A stretch of DNA of 64,000 nt. Origin: Micropterix aruncella. Lineage: Eukaryota; Arthropoda; Insecta; Lepidoptera; Micropterigidae. Position numbers and translations under genes: made by a program. The stretch lies in the NCBI GenBank assembly GCA_944548615.1, contig OX155972.1:11095161-11159160 (forward strand). The letters are read 5' to 3'. This document shows positions 56,476 to 64,000 of the stretch, in pieces. The notes beneath the pieces were generated by a model that saw only the letters and a list, made by a program, of their open reading frames with translations, was not told where the DNA came from and searched no databases. The number at the start of each line of letters is the position of its first letter. The first letter of the stretch is position 1.

Positions 56476-57001
56476 TTTATAGTCGTAAGATATTGCTACT
56501 TGACCATAGGCTCACCTGTTGTACTCAATTTTGTGTGCAATAAATGTTTTCAAACAAGCAAACGATGACATAATTTTAAAAGGGAGCCCAGAAATTATGG
56601 TTCACCTAGAACAGGACATGTTATCTATGCATGTATACCTTTGACTGACTGGTTACCCTTTATAAAGTGTCTCTTTCTTTTGTCCATGCACATAACAGAC
56701 AATAGATTTCCTCCTGTCACGTACTATGTGGGAGAAAAGCGAAGAAAAAGCGCGGCTCAAAGGCGGAAGCAAAGAGGCGACGTAGCGAAACCCCATGGCC
56801 TCTCAGCCCTCTGAGCCGCCGCGCGCGTGACCGGGTTAGCCAACGCCAAAGGGGATAAAATCCTCAAAAGATATGCACTCTAGGATAACCGTTATAAACT
56901 CAACCCTTCACTGGACGCGCTTGGATTACGCACCGAAGCCGCCGGGCAGTGAACGACAGCCCCGGATCTACGATTTTTCAGAGCAGGTGAAAAACTTTAC
57001 A
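56476..57001. other. No gene; GC-richer patch
   Basis: 56730-56960 is GC-richer (GAGCCGCCGCGCGCGTGACC) without a recognisable exon. Confidence 0.35.
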
Positions 57002-57586
57002 TTAAGTCGACATGAGACCTCAGAAAAATAGCCGAAATGGGCGAACACGCGAAAAAATAGGCGGGGTCAATTTTGTAGGGTTTAACCAATAAAAATCCAG
57101 CGTTGACGAAGCGTCATGCGCAGATTTTACGACCGCTCGCGCCGGGGACCAGGCGCATTCTAAACGTTCTATCGCAGCGCTAGCACAGAATATCTTTACG
57201 CAATGGTGGTATAAGGGTGTTAATGGCAAAGCATATTTATCGTGACTCTCAGAGCGCTCTGACGTTTTAATTAAGGCCCTGAATTAAAAATGTGGCTAAG
57301 AGCTGCCCTGGAGTCTAGAGAATTAACCAGTCAATATAATGAAATTATAATCAAACACACTAACCGCTTACATTGTAGGAGTATTCGCGCCTGAAAGTTT
57401 TCGAAGTCAGTTTAAAGCCTTAATGTCCAAGGCAATAAGCAACTTTTTTTAGTCCAAATTTTAAATTGGTTCCTTATCGAGGGATTCGCTTAGAAACTTT
57501 TTGTAATTATTGCTTATATTTTTCAAAAAACTCATAAAACTAAAGTTAATCAGATATGGTCGTTCCCAGGTATCATGTCGCCTTAA
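57002..57586 (-). mobile_element. TTAA-flanked MITE, intact
   Basis: TTAAGTCGACATGA at the left and TCATGTCGCCTTAA at the right give 14-bp inverted ends including a TTAA duplication. The 585-bp interior is noncoding and matches 28346-29666 in reverse, minus the hAT insertion. TTAA targeting is known for piggyBac, but the terminal bases are not the usual CCC, so I leave it unassigned. Confidence 0.75.
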
Positions 57587-58005
57587 CGCCCTTCCCCCCC
57601 CCCCTCCAAAATTTAAGTATAATGTGAAAAACACAAAACCAATATACTGGGTGGGATTTTTTGTTTTTTTTTGTCATTTAAAATCTGGGATCAGTGATCA
57701 GAACCAGTGAGCCAGAAAAAGTGGATCAGAACCCTTAAATAAAGGACAATGGGCAAGAATGTGTGGGCGCTGGGCCCAGATCTCCAATATTAATAACGTA
57801 TTTACCATTGGAAAGTTCTATTTATGAGTACTATAACTTATCACAATTATGAGCCGTTTCGGAGTTTTGAAGTTCAGAATCTTCATAAATATGGCACGAA
57901 ATGACACGAAAACCCCCTGCCATTTAAATATTTAAAATACATTATTTGCAGTGAAGACCCATAAAAATAGTATATTATGATGTACGATTAATGATCATAC
58001 ACAAT
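57587..58005. other. Repeat-like, no gene
   Basis: A C-run at about 57594-57604 and a stretch with AAAGGACAATGGGCAAGAAT (57742 on) related to 41290-41450. Confidence 0.45.
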
Positions 58006-58304
58006 GGGCTCGATTGGGTTTCTTCGTGAACTAAAATCGGAAATTAGTCCGTGTAAACGAGACAGGGCAATACGATAGAGCGGAGTGTGAGATGACCGGT
58101 TGTCACTTTTTCGCATTAAAACTGCCCGCCAAGGTCAAATCTTACACCGCACGAAATATGCTCGAATTTATTCGGACGAGTATAAGTTCGACTGGTAGTA
58201 TTTATCGACGATCGTTCGTTTCATATTCCGCACTAACGTATTGCTCTGTCTTGTTCGCTTGGGCTAATTTTAGTTTTAGTTCACAAAGAAACGCAATCGG
58301 GCCC
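58006..58304. mobile_element. MITE with long TIRs, copy 2 (3-bp TSD AAT)
   Basis: Same element and orientation as 53390-53692; flanked by AAT at 58003-58005 and 58305-58307. Confidence 0.75.
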
Positions 58305-58307
58305 AAT

Positions 58308-59165
58308 GTTAAACAGCCGACCTTAGCATATTACATATGTACGTCAGGAAACAGAGCGGGATTCAAATCATAAGACACATTACAGAGCAACATATCTCAG
58401 TATTTCCCTACTTTATGCAGAGACGCTTACCAATGAGTGACGTGGTGTGATTGAGAGAGATTGTTTTAAGACATGAAAAATTTCGGTTTATAATGCCAAC
58501 ATTTTTACGTTGAAAAGTTCAAAATGACGTCAGGGTGTACATTCGTGTATTGAAAGAAACGTTTGAAAAAATGCTGAGGGCGAAAGACGCATTTACGAAT
58601 TCTGGTTGAGGTCAGACAGATTTAATGTGAAAAATGTTACACGTGTGAATAAATGGTAGTCGCAAAATTATATATGTTGCTAACCGTTACACTACTTTAT
58701 ACAAAAATAATCACATAATACAATAAGAAGTATCAAACAAAGAGGAAAAAAACAACGTTTGTAGATGGCCAGGTATGCTATCTAAAACATTAAAAAGAAT
58801 AAAGATTAAAACATGTTAAAGATTGTAATCTACATATATTACCTTGGTGTTATATTTATAATATACTTTTTTATATATTTTTTTTAATTTAAAAAATGAG
58901 GTAGCCGAAAGTTACAGATTGACGTTCTTCATATTTAAAAGAATTGGCGGACTCAACAAAATCCATCAGCTCATAGATAACATGTGTGGACAACAGCTTT
59001 TGTTTAAGGAGAGTAAAATATATTACACTAGTGGTATTATCCGACGTAGCCCGCGTTATATCCGGGCTCAAATATAGCAATTTTCATGGCGATCGGTTGA
59101 ACGGTATATAAATTGATGAGCCGCGGCGCCACTTAGTGGCGAGTTACAACAGCGCTGTAGACTGT
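58308..59165. other. No gene seen
   Basis: AT-rich sequence. ATCATTTTTAT-type words only; no motifs. Confidence 0.35.
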
Positions 59166-59250
59166 ATACCCTGGACAACGGCGGCTGCAACGTCACCGAA
59201 ACGTCGGGTGCTACAAATTTCACGCGGTAAATTCGTTTCTATCCTATTTA
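59166..59250 (+). mobile_element. Family B, single-arm copy truncated at the 3' end
   Basis: TACCCTGGACAACGGCGGCT to TTTCTATCCTATTTA; the GTCAAACAACCG tail is missing and LINE sequence follows. Confidence 0.75.
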
Positions 59251-59255
59251 GAAGA

Positions 59256-59369
59256 CAGACACATATATATAAAATATTTAAAAAATGGCTTCTTGAGGAC
59301 ATAGGTCGTTCAAGGACAGAGAACGAACTTCTGCAAGTCATATCTAAAAAAAATAATATTTCTGCATAA
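59256..59369 (+). pseudogene. LINE ORF C-terminus fragment
   Basis: KKWLLEDIGRSRTENELLQV ends at TAA 59367-59369. It is homologous to 24399-24539 and 40198-40480. Its 3' UTR leads to the GT-rich microsatellite that the R1-clade element entered. Confidence 0.65.
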
Positions 59370-59466
59370 CTTTATATTATACTATATAATATGACAAAAT
59401 GAAATATATTGTAATATAATGCAGAAGAATAATACTATAATATATCTAGATCGTTATATTTATATG

Positions 59467-59506
59467 TTTGTGTGTGTATGTATATGTATGTGTTTGTGTG
59501 TGTGTG
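59467..59506 (+). repeat. TG/TATG microsatellite, left half of an insertion target
   Basis: GTTTGTGTGTGTATGTATAT and onward to TGTGTGTGTG directly abut the poly(T) that is the reversed poly(A) of the R1-clade element. The other half is at 63371-63424. Confidence 0.85.
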
Positions 59507-59733
59507 TTTTTTTTTTTTTTTTTTTTTTAATAGTAAGGTTTTAAAAAGCTTCAAAAGCCTGGCCTGTATGTGTGTGCATTTGTGTATTGGCACAGTGTGG
59601 GACTCACTAGTACGTGCATAACCACTAAAAACACTCCTTACTCTTCTCTTGCCTGGATCCCCCCCGGGACCACAGTGAAGCGACTACTTCGGGTGGGGGG
59701 GGCTGTGCTTATGCACTTTTAATTTTCTCAGGG

Positions 59734-60478
59734 CTAGTTGACGTTACTAGCACGCTGATCATTTCTCCACCTCTGTTGCAGTTCGGTCATTATTTGCATG
59801 ACGACCCTACTGACAGCATTCCATGTGCCTTCGTCTCGACACATCTCTTCGACGACGTTTTTCACGCTCAGGGCCGGCATCTCGCTTCGCACTGCTTCAA
59901 GTCCTGGACATTGAAAAACCACATGCTCTGGTGTCTCCTCCACATTTCCACACTCCGGACAGAGCGGTGAAGCCGCGTGCCCAAGCCGATGCAGATACTT
60001 CCTGAAACAGCCGTGCCCAGACAGGAACTGTGTCAGATGGAAATTTACTTCCCCGTGCTTTCTGTTCACCCAGATCGAGAGAACCGGAATTAACCGGTAC
60101 GTCCATCTACCATTCTCCGCCATATTCCACTCCTGCTGCCACTTGACCATCGACTGCGCTCTTACGGTCTTCCGTATTCCTCTGGTTCCCTTTCGCTCGT
60201 AGCACTCGCTGTCCTCCACCAGGGTGATGCCGATAGGAATCATTCCGGCGATGACACAAACCGCCTCTGTCGAAATGGTCCTGTACGCACTCACGACTCG
60301 CATGGCCATGAGCCGGAACGTACTGTTCAGTTTCCTTCGATTCCGCTTGGTTTGCAGCGCAGTCACCCAGGCTGGACCTCCGTACCTCAGTATCGACGAG
60401 GATACACTAGCCAGAAGTCGCCTCTTGCTACAGCTAGGGCCAAAGTTGTTCGGCATGATTCTAGCTATTGCGTCAATG
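59734..60478 (-). pseudogene. R1-clade ORF2, C-terminal part (after frameshift)
   Basis: The 240-codon open frame (Met at 60456) is the direct continuation of ORF2. The frame extends upstream to the deletion at ~60478 as IDAIARI-MPNNFG. It includes a C-terminal zinc knuckle CPECGNVEETPEHVVFQC with Cys166, Cys169, His178 and Cys183, thought to help bind element RNA or target DNA. It ends with a normal stop at 59734. As a separate polypeptide it would have no start signal of its own, so it should be read as part of the ORF2 pseudogene. Confidence 0.85.
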
Positions 60479-62693
60479 CCTTCGCCGCCTTCTCACAGGC
60501 ATAGTCGACGTGGCTGTTGAAGTTCAGCCGGTCATCGATCATCACTCCCAGATACTTTACCACTCGCTTCGAAGCTATGGTATGCTCTCCAACGGTGATT
60601 TCTGCCTGCTGCACCGCCTTGCAGTTGCTGACCAGCAATACCTCCGTTTTGTGGTGGGCTATCTGCAGCTTCGCTCCCTGCATCCAATTTTCGATCATTC
60701 CGACCGCCTCGGTTGCCAGCATTTCCACCTCTACCAGCGACTCGCCAGTAACCGACAGGACAACGTCATCCGCGAACCCGATGATCTCGACTCCTTTCGG
60801 CAACTTCAGGGTCAACACTCCGTTGTACATCGCGTTCCAGAGCGTTGGACCAAGGATGGAGCCTTGTGGGACTCCCGCCGTGATCGTTATCGACTTCTGT
60901 CCCATGTCAGTTTCGTAGACCAGAACTCGGTTCTGGAAGTAGCTCCTCAGAATTCTGCACAAGTAGTCAGGGACCCTCATTTTATGCAGAGCTCCGACGA
61001 TGGCGTCCCAGCTAGCGCTATTGAAAGCGTTCTTGACGTCTATTGTTATTACCGCGCAATAACGATTTCCTCTCCGCTTTTGTTTAGACGCCTTCTCGGC
61101 ATTCTCGACGACTGTCCGAATTGCATCCACTGTCGATCTACCTTTACGGAATCCGAACTGATTCCACGACAGTCCATGCTCGCTTTCCGTATACTTCGTC
61201 AGCCTGTTTAGGATGATCCTCTCCAAGAGTTTTCCGAGTGTATCCAGCAGGCAAATAGGCCTATACGATGCTGGATCTGCCAGCGGCTTTCCTGGCTTTG
61301 GTAGCAGCACAAGCTTCTGAATCTTCCATTTGTCGGGGAACTGACCTTCATCCAAGCATTTCTGCAGCACTATCTTGAAAATGTCCGGAAACACCTGTAT
61401 TGCCGTTTTCAACGACACGTTGGGGATTCCATCTGGACCGGGAGCTTTCTTCGTCTTCAACCCTTTCGCCACCGCTACGAGTTCCTCGTTGGAGACCTGC
61501 GTGCCTACGGCGTTGGCTGCTTCTTGTTCACCGTACGGTGTAGGTGGCCAAGTCGTTGGATCGCGCTCCGGAAATAGACTCTCCACTATGACCTTCAGCT
61601 TGTCTGCGCACGATTCAACGGGCGTCATTGGGCCTTTAATCTTAGCCATCACTACTCTATATGCGTCACCCCAGGGGTTAGCATCAGCGTCTCGGCAGAG
61701 CTCCTTGTAGCAGTTAGACTTGTTCAGCCTTATTTCCCGTTTTAATTCAGCTTTGGCTGCTCGGTACACTACCCTACGTTCCTCTCTGTCTGCATCAGTT
61801 CTGGCTCTCTGAGCGCGTCTTCTGGCTCCGAGACAACTAGCACGAAGGGTGCTGATTTCCTCGTTCCACCAGTAGGCTGGGCGCCGTTTGTTATTTTGCT
61901 CCAGTTTCCTCGGCATGGCTGTGTCACATGCCCTCACCAATGTTGCTGTCAACTCGTCCGCGTTCAGTTCCGAAGGGCTGCTGTCTACACGGAGTGATTC
62001 AATAAAGAGATCCTTATCAAAATCCTTCGTCTTCCACTTCCGTTCGCAATTTATAGTTGTCCTCACTGCCATAGGAATCCGATGGCCGATGCCATACCGG
62101 ATCGCTTGGTGGTCGCTATGGGTGTGCTCCTCACTCACTCTCCAATTCATATTTTCCATCAGCAGCGGACTGCAGAAGGTGACGTCGATTATGGATTCAC
62201 GCCCGTCTTTGCGAAAAGTACTGGCAGTACCTTCGTTGGCCAGCCTAACTTCCAACTTTGCCATAGCTTCCAGTAGACTGTACCCTCTTGCGTTGGTCCG
62301 TCTGCTTCCCCATTCCACTGCACAAGCGTTGAAATCTCCTCCGATGACTACTGGTCTTCGTCCGATGAGCTCTTCCGTGATAAAATCCAGCATCCGGTGG
62401 AATTGCTCCAGTGTCCATCTCGGAGGTGCGTAGCAACTGCATACAAAGATACCGTTGATTTTGGCGATCACGAAACCTTCGTATGAGCTAGCAACCACTT
62501 CTTGAATGGGGAATCTGCCCATGACTTGTATGGCAGCCATCCCTGTTTTATCTGCCAACCAATTACCGTTATCGGGAGGAACTCGATACGGCTCTGCAAT
62601 GATTGCAACGTCGCACATTGTTTCCGTTGTTGACTGCCACAACAGTTGCTGTGCGGTGTTGCAATGATTGAGATTTATCTGAGTTACCTCCAT
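60465..62693 (-). CDS. R1-clade ORF2: endonuclease and reverse transcriptase (frame breaks at its 3' part)
   Basis: 742 residues. Residues 1-210 form the APE-type endonuclease that nicks the target: IAEPY with the catalytic Glu34, GGDFNA at 118-123, SDH at 193-195. Residues 410-720 form the reverse transcriptase: KKAPGPDGIP at 415-424, YRPICLLDTLGKLLERI at 477-493, TIDVKNAF with Asp553, AGVPQGSILGPTLWNAMY at 606-623 and FADD at 640-643. The ATG is chosen because it overlaps the ORF1 stop (TAATG, 62691-62695). A one-base deletion at ~60478 (AAGGC/ATTGAC) makes the frame end at 60465; the intended C-terminus lies at 59734-60478. All catalytic residues I checked are present. Confidence 0.9.
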   Translation of the reverse strand: MEVTQINLNHCNTAQQLLWQSTTETMCDVAIIAEPYRVPPDNGNWLADKTGMAAIQVMGRFPIQEVVASSYEGFVIAKINGIFVCSCYAPPRWTLEQFHRMLDFITEELIGRRPVVIGGDFNACAVEWGSRRTNARGYSLLEAMAKLEVRLANEGTASTFRKDGRESIIDVTFCSPLLMENMNWRVSEEHTHSDHQAIRYGIGHRIPMAVRTTINCERKWKTKDFDKDLFIESLRVDSSPSELNADELTATLVRACDTAMPRKLEQNNKRRPAYWWNEEISTLRASCLGARRRAQRARTDADREERRVVYRAAKAELKREIRLNKSNCYKELCRDADANPWGDAYRVVMAKIKGPMTPVESCADKLKVIVESLFPERDPTTWPPTPYGEQEAANAVGTQVSNEELVAVAKGLKTKKAPGPDGIPNVSLKTAIQVFPDIFKIVLQKCLDEGQFPDKWKIQKLVLLPKPGKPLADPASYRPICLLDTLGKLLERIILNRLTKYTESEHGLSWNQFGFRKGRSTVDAIRTVVENAEKASKQKRRGNRYCAVITIDVKNAFNSASWDAIVGALHKMRVPDYLCRILRSYFQNRVLVYETDMGQKSITITAGVPQGSILGPTLWNAMYNGVLTLKLPKGVEIIGFADDVVLSVTGESLVEVEMLATEAVGMIENWMQGAKLQIAHHKTEVLLVSNCKAVQQAEITVGEHTIASKRVVKYLGVMIDDRLNFNSHVDYACEKAAKALTQ

Positions 62694-62695
62694 TA
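62691..62695 (-). promoter_or_regulatory. TAATG overlap of ORF1 stop and ORF2 start
   Basis: The ORF1 stop TAA shares one base with the ORF2 ATG. In the related SART1 element a UAAUG overlap mediates translational coupling (termination then reinitiation). It is visible only if the ORF1 frameshift near 62840 is allowed for. Confidence 0.75.
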
Positions 62696-63367
62696 CCGCT
62701 GGCCTCCCGTCGCCTTTTTATATGCCGGGCATTTAAAGCCTCCCGTGAAATGGTCGTTGTCGTCCTCTTTTATGCAAAGCAGACACCTCAGTTGCTTCAT
62801 GCAGTCTCTTGCAATGTGTCCCGTCCCTTCTCGCCGCATTTCCTACACAGATCAGATCTATCCGGGCCTTTGCAGTTTCTAGCCTGATGGCCAAAGCCTA
62901 TGCACTTAAAGCATCGCTCCATTTGCTTTGTGACCCGAGGTGCGGCTCTAAGCGAACACACTGACCACCCAACTTTAACTTTTACCGTCTCCAACAGCTT
63001 GTTAGCTGCAGTTATTGAAAGCCGTATCGCCGCCGTCTGTGTGCCACCGTACGCCTTCCTGATCCGGATTGACATGGGTACAACAACCAGGTTGCATTGC
63101 ACTGTTAGCGCATGCCTCAGCTCGTCTTCTGTGGTGATCTCGTCCAGATCCCTGTACTCGATCACCGTCTCCTGTGATAGAGCTCTTACCTTCGGCTCCT
63201 CGCCAAGAGACTTTTCGACGAGCGTCTTGAAGGCGGAGCTCTTAATCGAAGGGCCCTTCTTTAGCTCGAAGAGCATCTCGCCTTTTTGGGTGCGTCTGGT
63301 TTTCACCACGTTTTCCCCCAATTCCTTCAACTCCGGATCCTCTCTCACTTTCCTGAGGAGTGCTGAG

Positions 63368-63369
<2 letters not shown>
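62693..63369 (-). pseudogene. R1-clade ORF1 (gag-like), 5'-truncated and frameshifted
   Basis: ORF1 proteins coat element RNA in the cytoplasm and guide it to the nucleus. The visible part starts at about YSALLRKVRED next to the microsatellite, so the N-terminus is missing; the HTHTHT stretch upstream is translated microsatellite, not protein. The first zinc knuckle is CFKCIGFGHQARNC. The second begins CRKCGEKG and is then shifted at ~62840 within GGGACGGGACAC. In the next frame GHIARDC completes it, and a third knuckle CLLCIKEDDNDHFTGGFKC follows. ORF1 ends with the TAA at 62693-62695. Three CCHC knuckles are usual for R1-clade ORF1. Confidence 0.85.
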
Positions 63370-63370
<1 letters not shown>

Positions 63371-63406
<36 letters not shown>

Positions 63407-63424
63407 GGTGTGTGTGTGTATGTA
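63371..63424 (+). repeat. GT/GA microsatellite, right half of the insertion target
   Basis: TGTGTGTGTG runs interrupted by GAGAGAGAGG, continuing into TGTATGTATC. It meets the truncated 5' end of the R1-clade element without any linker. Confidence 0.85.
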
Positions 63425-63766
63425 TCTATATAAGTACCTACGTCAGTTATGCTTCTGTATGCCCAGATACAGGCCATATTCGGCCTAGTTGGGTATGCGC
63501 TGAGCATGGTCATGTGAATGTGGGCCGTTGTTTACTTCGCACCATTACTTGGTACGACCATTTTTATGTGATTTATAATTATGTTTGAAATTAAAAAAAA
63601 TAAAATTAAAAAAATACCAACATCCATTTATATATACCTAATACAATAAAAGTGTCAAAACAAAAAGAAAAAATCTAGATATGTACATAAATAGTCATAT
63701 ATGTTATTTTAAACATTATAATCTACATATTTTACGTTGCTGTGAAATTCATATTTTTTTTTTGTT
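63425..63766. other. No gene seen
   Basis: AT-rich sequence beyond the microsatellite; nothing recognisable. Confidence 0.4.
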
Positions 63767-63905
63767 TAGCCCTTGGAGTAAATGGGTATTTTCATGGATG
63801 CATCTGTCTCTTTTGCAGGATTTTCGGCGACATCGACCTTAAAGTACTCCAACGGATAATTGTTTCAGAACCAGATTTGGTCGTATCATACTCAAGGGGT
63901 TAATG
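63767..63905 (+). repeat. CCCTTGGAGTAAATGGG repeat, uninterrupted copy
   Basis: It runs from CCCTTGGAGTAAATGGG to CAAGGGGTTAATG and is the reference for the interrupted copy at 37892-38205. The last ~95 bases of the window show nothing. Confidence 0.7.
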
Positions 63906-64000
63906 AAGTATATGAAAGTTACTGAAGTTAATCACATTTAAATAAATTGGCATGCTCAAGATAAGTCATCTGACGTAGAGATAGGATGTGCAGATTGCAT

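Larger units (their letters stand above)
59507..63370 (-). mobile_element. R1-clade non-LTR retrotransposon in an AC/ACAY microsatellite
   Basis: From 5' (63370) to 3' (59507): a truncated ORF1, an ORF2 split by one frameshift, a ~200-bp 3' UTR and a ~22-base poly(A). Both flanks are AC/ACAT microsatellite. Apurinic-like endonuclease, R1-type motif A (DVKNAFNSASW) and a C-terminal CCHC identify the R1 clade. Members of this clade such as Waldo and Mino are known to target AC/ACAY repeats. Confidence 0.9.

Noticed and set aside
60468..62433. Long plus-strand open frames (247, 181, 177, 133, 111 codons) opposite the R1 element
   Set aside because: They are antisense shadows of conserved, GC-rich LINE coding sequence and carry no motifs.
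62797..63513. Start codon at 63513 for ORF1
   Set aside because: The first ~47 residues are flank and translated microsatellite (HTHTHT), outside the element.
1..64000. LTR retrotransposon or endogenous virus
   Set aside because: I found no paired LTRs, protease, integrase or gag-pol blocks; all reverse transcriptases here are of non-LTR type.

Overview
The window looks like AT-rich, transposon-dense insect DNA, most probably from a moth or butterfly. That is an inference from its mixture of R1-clade and Jockey/CR1-like non-LTR retrotransposons, a Helitron, hAT and Tigger-like remnants, tRNA-derived SINEs and widely copied short repeats. No complete host gene is visible. The best host-gene hint is one exon-like block at 55499-55630 with a strong GTAAGT donor; a few GC-rich patches and one CRE/TATA cluster could be promoters. 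A 200-base run of N (35178-35377) marks an assembly gap.

Layout. 0-4 kb: a 5'-truncated reverse transcriptase with an intact reading frame (minus strand), then a SINE. 4.2-7.2 kb: a hAT element whose transposase frame is cut by two retroposons; each has clear target-site duplications (TSDs) and removing both rejoins the frame exactly. 8.7-13.1 kb: a four-level nest of insertions (hairpin retroposon > SINE > 5'-truncated 'family A' > element with ~700 bp inverted arms carrying a decayed gene). 13-20 kb: repeats, a 120-bp tandem repeat element, a large inverted repeat. 20-22 kb: a dead reverse transcriptase. 26.9-28.1 kb: a second decayed member of the same unnamed protein family as in the nest. 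28-31 kb: a hAT-type nonautonomous element with 8-bp TSDs and a TA-flanked Tigger-like remnant. 36-38 kb: a palindrome with >500 bp arms. 39-43 kb: Helitron helicase debris and reverse transcriptase tails. 44-58 kb: more repeats, MITEs and TIR elements. 59.5-63.4 kb: a nearly complete R1-clade non-LTR retrotransposon (minus strand) sitting inside an AC/ACAY microsatellite.

The coding sequences serve transposition, not a cellular pathway. For orientation I use two local names. 'Family A' is a ~665 bp repeat without coding capacity or terminal inverted repeats but with 8-13 bp TSDs. 'Family B' is a ~207 bp asymmetric hairpin retroposon with 12-bp TSDs. These two, the microsatellite-seated R1 element with a UAAUG ORF1/ORF2 junction, and the decayed protein family that retains an apparent spliceosomal intron are the most notable contents.
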